NCBI RefSeq assembly: GCF_000186865.1
Contig: NW_008705572.1
Location: 145,384 to 209,383, forward strand
Length of the DNA stretch: 64,000 bases
Direction: 5' to 3'
Origin: Aureococcus anophagefferens
Lineage: Eukaryota; Sar; Pelagophyceae; Pelagomonadales; Pelagomonadaceae
The position numbers were made by a program, and so were the translations under genes. The stretch's first letter is position 1, and each line of letters opens with the position of its first letter. The notes below the pieces were generated by a model. It made no database searches, had not been told where the DNA came from, and saw only the letters and a program-made list of their open reading frames with translations. Positions 38,692 to 47,908 of the stretch are shown piece by piece.

Positions 38692-40466
38692 TTACGGCGC
38701 TGATTTTCGGTATAATCGCCGACTGTTTCGGTTTTTTTGTTTTTTTTGTGCGCTCGCGACGATGCGCTCGGCGAAGGGCAGCGCGAGGCGGGCGTCGACC
38801 TGGGCCCAGCGCAGGGGCGTGGGGTCCCGACCTTTCCCGCGCGCTTTGGGCTCGCCGCCCCGGAGCCACGCGCGCGCCGCCGGCGCGAGGCTGTGGGTCT
38901 CGAGCTTGTCGATGGTGTGGGCCACGGCGCCGCAGAGGGGCGTCGCGAGGTCGACCTCCACGACGGCCGCCGGGTCGCCCGCGGGCACGCCCGGAATGTC
39001 CATCACGTAGAGGCCCAGCGCGGCCATGTGCTTTGCGAACATTTCGTCCATGCGCAACCGCGATTTGGTCGTCCATGTGCCCCCGCGTTTCACTTTTTTC
39101 TCGATGCTCCACTCCCGCATCGCCGTCGACTGCGGGTGGGGCACGTGGACCGTGAACGCGTCCGGCACGACGCGGAACGAGTAGTTCGCGCCTGGGCAGG
39201 AAAAGAGTGATTCAACGTCGGTTCAACGCGAGTGTTCCGCGCGCGTTCGTTCCGGAAAAAGCGTCCGCGCGTCGAGACCGTTCCGAGGGATGATCGCTCG
39301 TCCACGAATCAGCCGAAACGAGTGGGAAACGGCCGAGATAGGAGCCTTGAAGTTGGGGAAAATCGCACCCTTTTCCCGCCCTGGTTCGCGCCGCGCAAAG
39401 ACGCGATCCACTCGATCTTGTTTTTGCCGTAGCCTATGTAGCGCTCGTCGAAGCGCGGCACGTGGCTCGCCTCGCCCGGGTGGCCGTCGAGGCAGCGCGG
39501 CACGGCCACGAACGGCTCGTACTTGTTGCTGAGGAAGCAGGGCAGCGCGGGCGCGGGCTCGGCGGGCCCGTCGCTCGCGGCGTCGCCCGACGCGAGCCAC
39601 GCGTCGAAGCGCGTCGAGCCGTGGTGGTGGAAGGGCTCGCAGTGGCCGTCGAGCTCCTCGACGTACTCGAGCGCGCGGCGCGCGTCGTCCTCGCCCGCCG
39701 CGAGCGCGCGGCGGCGGCCCCCGGCGACGGCGTCGCCCTCCCAGAGGTTGAGCGTCCGCGGCGTCCACCGCGGCGGCGGCGGCAGCCCGGCCACCGTGCC
39801 GTTGGCGAGGCAGCGCACGAGGCCCCGCTTCGTCAGCGGGATGCGCTTCGCGAGCTCCGCGTGGTCGGGCAGGACGAGCTGTCGTGGCCACGCGGGCTTT
39901 CCGAGATCCAACGCGAACGCGGGGACGACGAGCGCGGTCCGCGGCCCGAAGGACGACCGGGCGATGGTCTGCTCGAGGAGGAAGCGCGCGTCGGCCCCGG
40001 GCCAGAAGTCGGCGTCCAGCAGGAAGATCCAGGGCGTCGTCGCCTTGGCCCAGGCCAGGTTCCGCAGCCGGTTCACGGGGTACTTCTGGTCGGGCTCGCG
40101 CACGAGGACGGACACGTGGACCTCCGGGCAGGCGGCCATGATGCGCTTCGCGTCCTGCGTGACGCCGCCCGGGTCCTCAGGCGTCACCGTCATGCCCAGG
40201 CTCAGGGGCCCCTTCCAGCGCTCGCAGACGTGGCCCAAGTTCCAGAGGCGGTCCGTCGTCGACTGCGTCACGATGGTCACGTTGCCGTTGGCCGTCGTCG
40301 ACGGCGCGTCGGGCTCGCAGCCCGGCGGCACGCCGCCGGGCCATTCGCTCAGCGCCCGGAGGTTCTCTGGAGCTGCGGATGCGACCAGCGCGGGCCGGCC
40401 GCCCTCGTGAATGGCGAAGGTGACGATGCAGGAAAGTACGATCATCGCGCGGACGATGACGTGCAT
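38692..40466 (-). CDS. GT49 glycosyltransferase (LARGE/B4GAT1-like), two exons
   Basis: Join 40466-39392 with 39191-38692 (524 residues). The start MHVIVRAMIVLSCIVTFAI is a type II Golgi signal anchor. Key blocks are VNRLRNLAWAKATTPWIFLLDADF, whose D-A-D binds the metal-nucleotide sugar, and RFDERYIGYGKNKIEW. After the intron comes ANYSFRVVPDAFTVHVPHPQ, the expected C-terminal family block, confirming the splice. Animal homologues add glucuronic acid or xylose to matriglycan; the algal acceptor is unknown. The intron is a family B introner. The tail KKQKNRNSRRLYRK is basic, and T-runs follow the stop. Confidence 0.86.
39192..39391 (-). mobile_element. Introner element, family B copy 1 (200-bp GC-AG intron)
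   Basis: Plus-strand flanks GTTCGCGC at 39184-39191 and 39384-39391 are a perfect 8-bp duplication. The plus-strand ends are CTGGGCAGGAAAAGAGTG and CACCCTTTTCCCGCCCTG, which are imperfect inverted repeats. Read in the host gene (minus), the donor is GC and the acceptor CAG. The element lies inverted relative to the copy at 53342 when both are compared with their host genes. Confidence 0.92.
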
Positions 40467-40969
40467 GGTTGCGATTGCGGGTGCCTGCGGGGGCGAGGCC
40501 GTACGGCGCGCCGCGAGGCCAGACGACGCCCCGCGACGGCGGAGCCGGTTTGAGATGCCCGTCGCCCGGGCGCCGGGTCGCTCGTTTTGGCTCGACGCGT
40601 CTCTAAACGTAGGGGGCCCGGGAGGAACCGCGGGGGACGGGAGGCTCAGAGGGGTCTCACAGGCGCCGGAGGCGCCAGTGGACGGCGGCGTCCTGGCGCA
40701 TGCGCCAGTACCGTTTTGGCCGAAACCCGTCGCGACCGCTCGATTTTTCGGGCGACGTTCGAGAAGAGGGGGTCGGGGACACCATGACGGGACGCGGGGC
40801 GGCGCTTTAAGGATAGGTGCGGGTCTCGCGTGAGCGGCTTGAGACAGAGATTTCGATACACGCATCTCTGCGGGGCGACCGCCCATGAGCGGGCCTCGCC
40901 ACTTCTCGAGGCGATTTCCATCGGCTGACATTTGCCCGGCAGCCCAGCATCGCCCTCGAAGGTGACGCG
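40467..40969. other. Divergent spacer, no gene seen
   Basis: It separates the GT49 gene (minus) and the first sulfotransferase paralogue (plus). The minus frame stays open upstream of 40466 but shows no conserved residues and is probably non-coding. Only the last ~20 bases, next to the ATG, are shared with the corresponding upstream region of the second paralogue. Confidence 0.5.
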
Positions 40970-41833
40970 ATGGTGCTCCGCATGCTCGTCGTCGCGACGT
41001 GCGCGCACGCGTGGCTGCTGGAGAACAGCACGTTCTGGCGGAGCCCACAAAGCGAGGAGCCCATGTGGAAGCGCATGCTCCGGACGACGTCGCCGCGGCG
41101 CCGCGGCGTGATCCTCTGGGCCCACGGGCGGTCCGCCACGGACACGTACTGCGGCACGCTCAAGGACAGCGCCCACTTCCGGTACTGCAACGGCATCAAG
41201 GAGGGCTTCAACACGAACCACCGCGAGGGCCGGGTGCTGACGAAGGCGCACCTCAAGCGCTGCGCGGAGCGGAACGAGATGCTCTCGCACGTCAAGCCGA
41301 GCCACCTCTCGCCGGAGGATAAGCGGGACCACCTCAACACGCCGGAGAAGTTCATGCGCGCGGCGCGGGAGTTCGGCTACGAGGTCATCGTCGCCGAGTA
41401 CCGCGCGAACGCGCTCGCGCGCATGGTCTCGTCGTGGGAGATGAAGCCGCGGTCCGCGGCGGACACCAAGGCCCAGTTCTGCCTGCCCCGCGGCGACCTC
41501 GTCCGAGGGATGGACGAGGAGTACTTCCTCTGGCAGCGCGGCCTCCGCGCGGCGATCCACGAGCGGCTGAAGGTCATCGAGCTCAGCTTCGAGAACGTGA
41601 CGCGCGGCCTCTGCGCGGCCGTGAAGCGCACGACGCTGGCGCTGGAGAGCTCCGAGTGCGGCGGCTCCAAGTGCGCCTGCCGGGAGTTCGAATCGCCGCA
41701 CACGAAGACATCCAACCGCGCCGCGTCGCTCGCGGGGCGCACGTCCAAGGAGGCCGCGGCCTGCATCACGGCCGCGCTCGAGGACAAGCCCGACTACGCG
41801 TGGATGCTCGACCTGTCGCGAGCAGAGAAGTAA
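40970..41833 (+). CDS. Sulfotransferase-like protein, paralogue 1
   Basis: A 287-residue protein beginning MVLRMLVVATCAHAWLL, a signal peptide. GVILWAHGRSATDTYCGTL (~48-66) is a variant of the PAPS-binding loop. VIVAEYRANALARMVSSWE (~138-156) fits the 3'-phosphate-binding R-x-N-x-x-x-x-x-S block. Four clustered cysteines (CGGSKCAC) lie near residue 226. It likely sulfates a secreted or Golgi glycan, but the acceptor is unknown. The paralogue at 42943 has the same length and shares the first 83 residues exactly. Confidence 0.72.
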   Translation: MVLRMLVVATCAHAWLLENSTFWRSPQSEEPMWKRMLRTTSPRRRGVILWAHGRSATDTYCGTLKDSAHFRYCNGIKEGFNTNHREGRVLTKAHLKRCAERNEMLSHVKPSHLSPEDKRDHLNTPEKFMRAAREFGYEVIVAEYRANALARMVSSWEMKPRSAADTKAQFCLPRGDLVRGMDEEYFLWQRGLRAAIHERLKVIELSFENVTRGLCAAVKRTTLALESSECGGSKCACREFESPHTKTSNRAASLAGRTSKEAAACITAALEDKPDYAWMLDLSRAEK

Positions 41834-42942
41834 AATTGTGCGGTATTTGCGGCGATATCGAGAATGCTACGAAGCGATCGCTGCCGTCCGCGTCGGCCGC
41901 GAGCGCGCCGTTCATGCGGTCGAGGAAGGGCGCACGCGTCGCGTCCGCGATGGCGCGCCACGCGTCCCGCGTCTCCCGCGCGAAGCCGCCCGCGGCGCAG
42001 GTCGCGGCGTCCAGCACGCACGCCTCATGTGAGGCGGCCCATGAGGCCTCCCATGACCGGGCCTCGCCACTCTCTCTAGCGCATTACAGCTGTAGGCACG
42101 CACCCCCACTCCTCATTCTCCTCGCCACACGCGGTGCCAGGAGAGAGCCACAGCTCACCGGCGCCGAGGCAGTCGGCGAGGGGCTGACCGGGGCATTTGG
42201 GTAAAAAATCCGCTTCGTCCCCGAGAGGAAGAAGCTTAGGCCTACGCTTCGTAGCCCATTCCTCCTCCAGAAACGCGACGGTTTTTCCTTGGGTCTGACT
42301 TGCTTGGTTCTTTGATGCCTCCTGTCCTCCCGGGTTCTCCCGTCGTTCTCGGCCGCTGCCGTTTCGAGTGCCCGAGAGCCCGGCTTGTTGTCACGGGGCC
42401 GGCGTCAGGCCGGCGTCCCCTACGCTACCGTGACTTTTATTCGCGACGAACGATTCTTGAACCGTGCTGCCGTGGCGGTTCGTCCGCGGCGCCCTCGGCG
42501 GCGGTCATTTCAGCCCCTGTCCGTCGCCGGCCGGGTGTGTCGGGGGGCTCGGCTCCGCGCTTCATGTTCCTCCGTCGTCCTGCCCTGCGTCCTTCCGCAG
42601 GTCGGAGTCCGACCCGTTTCGTCACGGGGTCGGCCAGTGCTATGCTACCGTGACCTCCCCACTGTCCAGTCCGTTGTGAGGGGCTGACCGACAGACCTCA
42701 ACTGGTTCCGCCCTGGGCGGGCGACTCCGGTTACCTGAACACCTCGGCTCTCGGCCGCGTCATCTTCACGATATCCGACCTGATCCGCGTGCGCCGTCGG
42801 CCGCCCACGGGCCGCCGACCTAGTCCCACGTTAAAGCACCCATAATAATAATAATAATAGCCCAGGCGACGAAGCGCTTGTGAAATTATCCAGACCGGTT
42901 GTCTACGAGTGCCTAAAAGGCATCGTCGTCGAAGGTGACGCG
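41834..42942. other. Spacer between duplicated sulfotransferase genes
   Basis: The first ~50 bp (TTTGCGGCGATATCGAGAAT onward) recur after paralogue 2 at ~43820, so the duplication included 3' flank. The rest is less GC-biased in codon pattern than genes and has internal repeats: GAGGGGCTGACCG at ~42178 and ~42676, and TCACGGGG...CTACCGTGAC at ~42390-42434 and ~42620-42653. No convincing gene is present. Small open frames have no family features. See the retroelement-like call. Confidence 0.6.
42390..42860 (+). mobile_element. Possible non-LTR retroelement 3' remnant with (ATA)n tail
   Basis: The segment ends in ACGTTAAAGCACCCATAATAATAATAATAATAG, a trinucleotide tail typical of some LINE-type insertions, and lacks coding capacity. 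Repeated subsegments occur within it. No reverse transcriptase frame is present and the 5' boundary is arbitrary. A simple repeat-bearing spacer is the alternative. The assignment rests on the tail alone. Confidence 0.3.
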
Positions 42943-43806
42943 ATGGTGCTCCGCATGCTCGTCGTCGCGACGTGCGCGCACGCGTGGCTGCTGGAGAACA
43001 GCACGTTCTGGCGGAGCCCACAAAGCGAGGAGCCCATGTGGAAGCGCATGCTCCGGACGACGTCGCCGCGGCGCCGCGGCGTGATCCTCTGGGCCCACGG
43101 GCGGTCCGCCACGGACACGTACTGCGGCACGCTCAAGGACAGCGCCCACTTCCGGTACTGCAACGGAATCAAGGAGGGCTTCAACACGCAGCACCGCGAG
43201 GGCCGCGACCTCACGCGGAAGAACCTCGAGCGCTGCGCGAGGCGGAACGAGATGCTAACGCACGTCAAGCCGAGCCACCTCTCGGGGAAGAATAAGCCGG
43301 ACAACCTGAACACGCCGGAGAAGCTCATGCGCGCGGCGCGGGAGCTCGGCTACGAGGTCATCGTCGCCGAGTACCGCTCGAACGCGCTCGCGCGCATGGT
43401 CTCGTCGTGGGAGCTGAAGCCGCACTCCGCGGCGGACGCCACGGCCCATTTCTGCCGGCACCGCGGCGGCCTCGTCCGAACGTTTAACAAGGAATACTCC
43501 CTCTGGCAGCGCGGCCTCCGCGCGGCGATCCACGAGCGGCTGAAGGTCATCGAGCTCAGCTTCGAGAACGTGACGCGCGGCCTCTGCGCGGCCGTGAAGC
43601 GCACGACGCTGGCGCTGGAGAGCTCCGAGTGCGGCGGCTCCAAGTGCGCCTGCCACAAGTTCAAATCGCCGCACACGAAGACATCCAACCGCGCCGCGTC
43701 GCTCGCGGGGCGCACGTCCAAGGAGGCCGCGGCCTGCATCACGGCCGCGCTCAAGGACAAGCCCGACTACGCGTGGATGCTCGACCTGTCGCGAGGAGAG
43801 AAGTAA
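42943..43806 (+). CDS. Sulfotransferase-like protein, paralogue 2
   Basis: Same length (287 residues) and architecture as the gene at 40970: signal peptide, HGRSATDTYCGTL loop, VIVAEYRSNALARMVSSWE and CGGSKCAC. Residues 1-83 are identical between the two. Residues ~84-105 and ~155-180 differ strongly (for example MDEEYFLWQ versus FNKEYSLWQ), while the block after that is again nearly identical. The tandem copy probably acts on a different acceptor or is being homogenised by conversion. An upstream in-frame ATG at 42880 adds 21 residues that paralogue 1 lacks, so 42943 is preferred. Confidence 0.72.
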   Translation: MVLRMLVVATCAHAWLLENSTFWRSPQSEEPMWKRMLRTTSPRRRGVILWAHGRSATDTYCGTLKDSAHFRYCNGIKEGFNTQHREGRDLTRKNLERCARRNEMLTHVKPSHLSGKNKPDNLNTPEKLMRAARELGYEVIVAEYRSNALARMVSSWELKPHSAADATAHFCRHRGGLVRTFNKEYSLWQRGLRAAIHERLKVIELSFENVTRGLCAAVKRTTLALESSECGGSKCACHKFKSPHTKTSNRAASLAGRTSKEAAACITAALKDKPDYAWMLDLSRGEK

Positions 43807-43902
43807 CACGTTTGTGGGTGGTTGCGGCGATATCGAGAATGCTGCGAAGTGATTGCTGCAAGCTTACTGCAAAGGGTCAATGCTGAACCGGCTTGAAGAC
43901 GC

Positions 43903-45057
43903 ATGTTCGCAATGGTCCGATGTAAAAAGATGATGTTGGCACGACTCACCTTACTGTTGCCGCTCGCCGTCGCGTTCACCGTCACCGCGCCGCGCGCCGC
44001 GCCGCCGTGCGGCGTGCCACGTCGCGGCGCGTCGATCTTGGGCGCCGCAAAGAAGGGCTTCGGTGCCAAGGTCAAGGCGAAGCGGCCGCCGTCGCGCGAC
44101 TCGGTCAAGGCCAAGCCATCGACGCGCGATGGTCGCGGCGGCGGCGGCGGCGCGCCCGTCGTGCCGCTCGACGACGACGTGCGGCTGGCGCTCGACGCGC
44201 TCGACGAGGCCGGCGGCGGCATCGAGGCGTACCTCAGCCCCGCGCTCTTCGAGGACCCGGCGACGCTGCGCGACGTCGGCGCGCGGCTGCGCGCGGGCGA
44301 CGTCGTCGTGCTGAAAGACGCGTTCCGCGACGAGTTCGCGCAGGCCGTGCACGCCGAGCTGGCGGCCGACACGGTCGACTGGGCGCTCAACGAGGCGTAC
44401 TTCGCCGACGGCTACCACCACCGCCACCACAACGCGTACGACGCGCGCGCGTGGAGCGCGCGCCTCCGGCGCGCGCTGGGCGTCTTCGCCGACGAGCGCA
44501 CGCGCGCGTTCATCGGCGAGCTCGCCGGCCGCGACTGCGCGGGCGACGCGACGGGCGCGCCGAGCTGGTACAAGGCGGGCGACCACTCGCTGCCGCACAC
44601 CGACTGGGTCGGCCAGCGCACCGTCGCGTACGTCTGGCACCTCTCCAAGGGCTGGCGGCCCGAGTGGGGCGGCGCGCTCTACTGGGCGGGCGCCGACCAC
44701 GCGGTCGCGACGCATCCCGCGTCCTTCAACACGCTCGTGCTCTTCTGCGTGACGACGACGTCGGCGCACTTCGTCACGACGGTCTCGCCGCACCACGAGG
44801 GGAAGCGCCTCACCTTCAACGGGTGGTGGCAGAGCGCCTGGCTGCCCTCCGAGGCCGACGCCGAGCTCGACGCGGTGCTCGCCGACGAGGCGCGCGGCGA
44901 CAAAGTGACGCACGCGCAGCTCCAGGCCATCGCCGACGTGCTCGCCGACCCGTGGCAGAACATCGACGCCGCGCGGCGCGAGCGCCTCGACGGGCAGCGC
45001 GAGGCCCTCATGCGGCGCCTCTTCCCGCGCGGCGCGCGCGCGGGCGTGGAAGCGTGA
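43903..45057 (+). CDS. 2OG-Fe(II) oxygenase with plastid-type presequence
   Basis: A start at 43903, or at 43930 (MMLARLTLLLPLAVAFTVTAP), gives a signal peptide with an A-V-A-F junction. The double-stranded beta-helix has SLPHTDWVGQRTVAYVWHLS with the metal-binding H-x-D, then GGALYW, the distal histidine in SAHFVTTVS and KRLTFNGWW with the 2-oxoglutarate-binding arginine. This matches prolyl-hydroxylase-like (P4H/Ofd1) enzymes. It likely hydroxylates a protein or small molecule in the plastid, by inference. Length 384 residues. It converges with another 2OG oxygenase at 45191. Confidence 0.83.
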   Translation: MFAMVRCKKMMLARLTLLLPLAVAFTVTAPRAAPPCGVPRRGASILGAAKKGFGAKVKAKRPPSRDSVKAKPSTRDGRGGGGGAPVVPLDDDVRLALDALDEAGGGIEAYLSPALFEDPATLRDVGARLRAGDVVVLKDAFRDEFAQAVHAELAADTVDWALNEAYFADGYHHRHHNAYDARAWSARLRRALGVFADERTRAFIGELAGRDCAGDATGAPSWYKAGDHSLPHTDWVGQRTVAYVWHLSKGWRPEWGGALYWAGADHAVATHPASFNTLVLFCVTTTSAHFVTTVSPHHEGKRLTFNGWWQSAWLPSEADAELDAVLADEARGDKVTHAQLQAIADVLADPWQNIDAARRERLDGQREALMRRLFPRGARAGVEA

Positions 45058-45190
45058 GCTTCGCGCCCGGCGGCGACCGGCGGACGTTGCCCGCCGCCGT
45101 CGGGGGGGGCTGGCCCCCGCGCGCCCCCCGGGGTCATAGTGTTTGTACTCGACGTCCGGGCGCGGGCCACGATGCCGCGGGGGGCGGAGG

Positions 45191-45901
45191 CTACGGCCGT
45201 CGCCGCGAGAAGGACGCGACGACGACGACGCGCTCGCCCGACTCCACGGGGAGCCCCGCGTGCGTGACGCGGCCGCCGAAGAGCATCGCGTCGCCCGCGG
45301 CCGGCCGCAGGGACACGGTCGGCGGCTCGGCGCGGTGGCCCCGCGAGTCCTGGCTCCAGAAGCCCGTGCCGCCGCCGGCGAAGGACTCGGACACGGGGAT
45401 GAGCACGGTGAGCGCCTTGCCGTCCTCGTGCCCGAGGAACTCGTCGCCGGCGCCGTAGACGTTGACGGCGGGCTCGCGGCAGGCGAACTCGAGGCCGTCG
45501 TCGTCGTAGAGCCGCGCGAGCCGGCCGCCGAAGAGCGACGGCAGGCGCTCGTCGACGAGCGCGCAGACGCGCGGCAGGACCCGCCGGCAGACGACGTCGT
45601 CCGCGGCGCGCGGCGCGGCCGTCGCGTGCTCCGTGGCGACGGCGCGGCTCGTCGACAGCCGCAGCAGCCCCGAGCTCGGCTCGCCGTCGCGGCGCGCCGC
45701 GGCGCGCGAGCACGCGGTCGCGATGATCGAGCACTCTTCCTCGGTGGCGACCTCGGAGAGCAGGAACACCGCCGCGCCGGAGGTCAGCGCCTCGGCGCCG
45801 TCGCGCAGCGTTTCGGCGCCGAGCGGCACAGTGCGCCATCGATGCTGCTGCAAAGAGCCGCAGCTGCGCGCGGCGGCGAGCAAGAGCAGGCGCGTTTTCA
45901 T
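45191..45901 (-). CDS. Prolyl 4-hydroxylase-like 2OG-Fe(II) oxygenase
   Basis: A 236-residue protein with a short signal-like start (MKTRLLLLAAARSCG). The catalytic block has FLGHEDGKALTVLIPVSE with H-x-D, GGGTGFWSQ, and PAAGDAMLFGGRVTHAGLPV followed by SGERVVVVASF, supplying the second histidine and the arginine. NVYGAGDEFLGHED is typical of the P4H family. Probable ER/secretory or plastid location; substrate unknown. Despite being adjacent and convergent, it is only distantly similar to the oxygenase at 43903, so recent duplication is not indicated. Confidence 0.82.
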   Translation of the reverse strand: MKTRLLLLAAARSCGSLQQHRWRTVPLGAETLRDGAEALTSGAAVFLLSEVATEEECSIIATACSRAAARRDGEPSSGLLRLSTSRAVATEHATAAPRAADDVVCRRVLPRVCALVDERLPSLFGGRLARLYDDDGLEFACREPAVNVYGAGDEFLGHEDGKALTVLIPVSESFAGGGTGFWSQDSRGHRAEPPTVSLRPAAGDAMLFGGRVTHAGLPVESGERVVVVASFSRRRP

Positions 45902-46166
45902 CTCCCGAGGCAGACCATTAGATCAACCATGGTCATGCAAACGCGCCGAAGTTGCCGCTCGCGCTGCCGCTCACCACAAGCTTACGGATAGCGGCAGCTC
46001 TCCGACGGCTGCGCGCGCGACGAGTCGAACGCCTGCAGCGCGTGGGACACGACGAGCAGTAGCCGACGCCCGCGCTCCGAGTCCTCGCCACGCCGACCGC
46101 GCCGCCGCCGCCGACGCGCCGCCGGCCCGGATCGCCCGGACCTCCTGCGCGCCGACGCCCGCCGTC

Positions 46167-46880
46167 ATGGCGCGTTTCAATCGCTTACCCTCGGACCTGC
46201 TGGGCTCGCAGATCTTCCGCTTCTCCGAGATGGACCGGGAGATCGCGAGATTACAGGCCGAGGTCGCGCGCCTCCGCGAGGCCGCCTGCCGGCCCTACCT
46301 CCGCGACGTGCTCGCGTTCTGCGAGACCGTCGCGTCGGAGCGCCTCGACGGCTTCCTCGTGCGCGACCTCGCGATCACGGACGACCACGCGCGCCACGCG
46401 GACATGCGGCGGATGACCTACGCCGACAAGGTGTCGATCGTGCCCGAGCTCACGAAGCGCGGCTACCACGTGACGCAGTTCCCCGAGGACCACTCGGGCG
46501 GCGCGCCCATGATGATCGACTTCGACGCGCCGGCGCCGGCCGCGGTCGAGGGCCTCGTGCTCCACCGGCCCGACGCGCCGCGCTTCGAGGTCGGCGCCGT
46601 CGTCGAGGCGTTCGTCGAGCCGGGCGCGTGGGTGCTCGGCGTCGTCGTGCGCCACTGGTGGCGGCCGCGCGGCTCCGCGGAGATGAACCCCTACCAGATC
46701 ATGCTCTGCCCGGGGCACCTCCCCGACGACGCGGACTTCGAGGACCGGCTCATCTACGCGCCGGAGGACGACGACGATTTGATCCGCCTCCCGAACCCGC
46801 CGCCCGACGCGGAGACGGTCGCCTTCGCCGCGAAGATCATCCGCGACGGCTGGCCCCCGGCGCCGACTAACGCCGGTTAG
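46167..46880 (+). CDS. Hypothetical protein, 237 residues
   Basis: The start MARFNRLPSDLLGSQIFRFS is chosen because sequence upstream in the frame is low-complexity. Residues ~20-40 form a short helix rich in Glu/Arg/Leu (REIARLQAEVARLREA). Residues ~75-115 read MRRMTYADKVSIVPELTKRG. A beta-rich part follows (VVEAFVEPGAWVLGVVVRHW) that may be a small barrel. The C-terminus is PPAPTNAG. Family not recognised. The stop overlaps the stop of the convergent KCTD gene by three bases. Confidence 0.6.
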   Translation: MARFNRLPSDLLGSQIFRFSEMDREIARLQAEVARLREAACRPYLRDVLAFCETVASERLDGFLVRDLAITDDHARHADMRRMTYADKVSIVPELTKRGYHVTQFPEDHSGGAPMMIDFDAPAPAAVEGLVLHRPDAPRFEVGAVVEAFVEPGAWVLGVVVRHWWRPRGSAEMNPYQIMLCPGHLPDDADFEDRLIYAPEDDDDLIRLPNPPPDAETVAFAAKIIRDGWPPAPTNAG

Positions 46881-47746
46881 ATGCCGCCGACGCCCGCGCC
46901 CGCGGGGAAGAAGCGGATCGGCTGCGGCGGCGACTGCGCCGCGCGGATGGCCTCGATCTCCTCGGGCGACGGCTCGTCCAGGGGCAGCGGCGGCAGGCCG
47001 CGGTCGAAGAAAGGATCCGCCTCCTTCGCGTCGCGGGGCACGGCCCGGTCGTCGACCCAGGTCCCGAAGCTCGAGAGCCACTGCCAGCCGCAGTCGTAGG
47101 GCCCGAACGGCGCGAGGCGCCGGCCGTGGGACGTGTACTGGCTCTGCCAGGGCATGCCCACGAAGTGCGCCGCGCACTCGAAGTCGCGCGCGGGCCAGCT
47201 GAACTCGTCGACGCGGACGTCGCCGAGCTTCTTCGCGATGGGGATCGCGCCGGCCTGCTGGATCACGCCCTCGCGCTCGACGGCGACGCGCCACGTGCGC
47301 GAGTCCGCGGCGTACTCGAGCACGCGGCCGACGCAGAGCACGTGGAGCGTCTGGCTGCTGTAGTCGGACGATCGGCTCCGATAGCTGTAGCGCACCGTCG
47401 CGCCCGCGGGCGGCAGCACGACGCGCTCGGCGAGGTCGCCCGCCTGGTAGAACTCGGCCTCGGCGATGAGATCCGCGCGCGTCGCGAGGTCCAGCCGATC
47501 GAGCGTCGTCCGCCGCAGGCTCCCGCGGCAGTAGCTCAGCACGAAGTGGAAGAGGTCCGGGTCGCGGTCCACAAAAATCCTTCCGGCCTCGTCCCGGGGC
47601 AGCTTCGGCCAGCCCAGGAGCGCGTCGAGGAAGCCGCAGCGCGCGAGCGTGGAACGAGTGCTCGTGAAGGGCGTGCCGCCGACGGAGAGGCGGACCAATT
47701 CGCTCCCACCGCCGCCCTGCTCCTCGAAGTCGACGGCCGCGGCCAT
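46877..47746 (-). CDS. KCTD-like BTB (T1) domain protein
   Basis: A 289-residue protein. Residues ~17-110 form a T1-type BTB domain: VRLSVGGTPFTSTRSTLAR, then GRIFVDRDPDLFHFVLSYCRG and the alanine-rich A-D-L-I-A-E-A-E-F-Y helix. T1-BTB proteins oligomerise and often act as cullin-3 adaptors or channel regulators. The C-terminal ~180 residues, including GRVLEYAADSRTWRVAV and YDCGWQWLSSFG, are unassigned. No intron is needed. Confidence 0.87.
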   Translation of the reverse strand: MAAAVDFEEQGGGGSELVRLSVGGTPFTSTRSTLARCGFLDALLGWPKLPRDEAGRIFVDRDPDLFHFVLSYCRGSLRRTTLDRLDLATRADLIAEAEFYQAGDLAERVVLPPAGATVRYSYRSRSSDYSSQTLHVLCVGRVLEYAADSRTWRVAVEREGVIQQAGAIPIAKKLGDVRVDEFSWPARDFECAAHFVGMPWQSQYTSHGRRLAPFGPYDCGWQWLSSFGTWVDDRAVPRDAKEADPFFDRGLPPLPLDEPSPEEIEAIRAAQSPPQPIRFFPAGAGVGGI

Positions 47747-47908
47747 CGTATGAGTATGCCACGCAGAAGATGCAACTTCACATCCAATATCGGCCTTAAA
47801 CCCCGAAAGGGCAGCCGCTTCAACCCGGGCGCTGCTAGCCGATGAAGGCGAGATCGACCCTAACGACAGCTTCGCTCTATGCGGTGTGCGACCTGGGCCC
47901 GGCGGCGC

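Noticed and set aside
41766..42017. Minus-strand open frame next to sulfotransferase paralogue 1
   Set aside because: It overlaps the end of the paralogue and its flank antisense, has no homologous counterpart in the second copy, and shows no recognisable domain.
42300..42687. Overlapping plus-strand frames of 71-117 codons
   Set aside because: They are rich in Arg/Ser/Pro, lack conserved motifs and lie in the repeat-bearing spacer.
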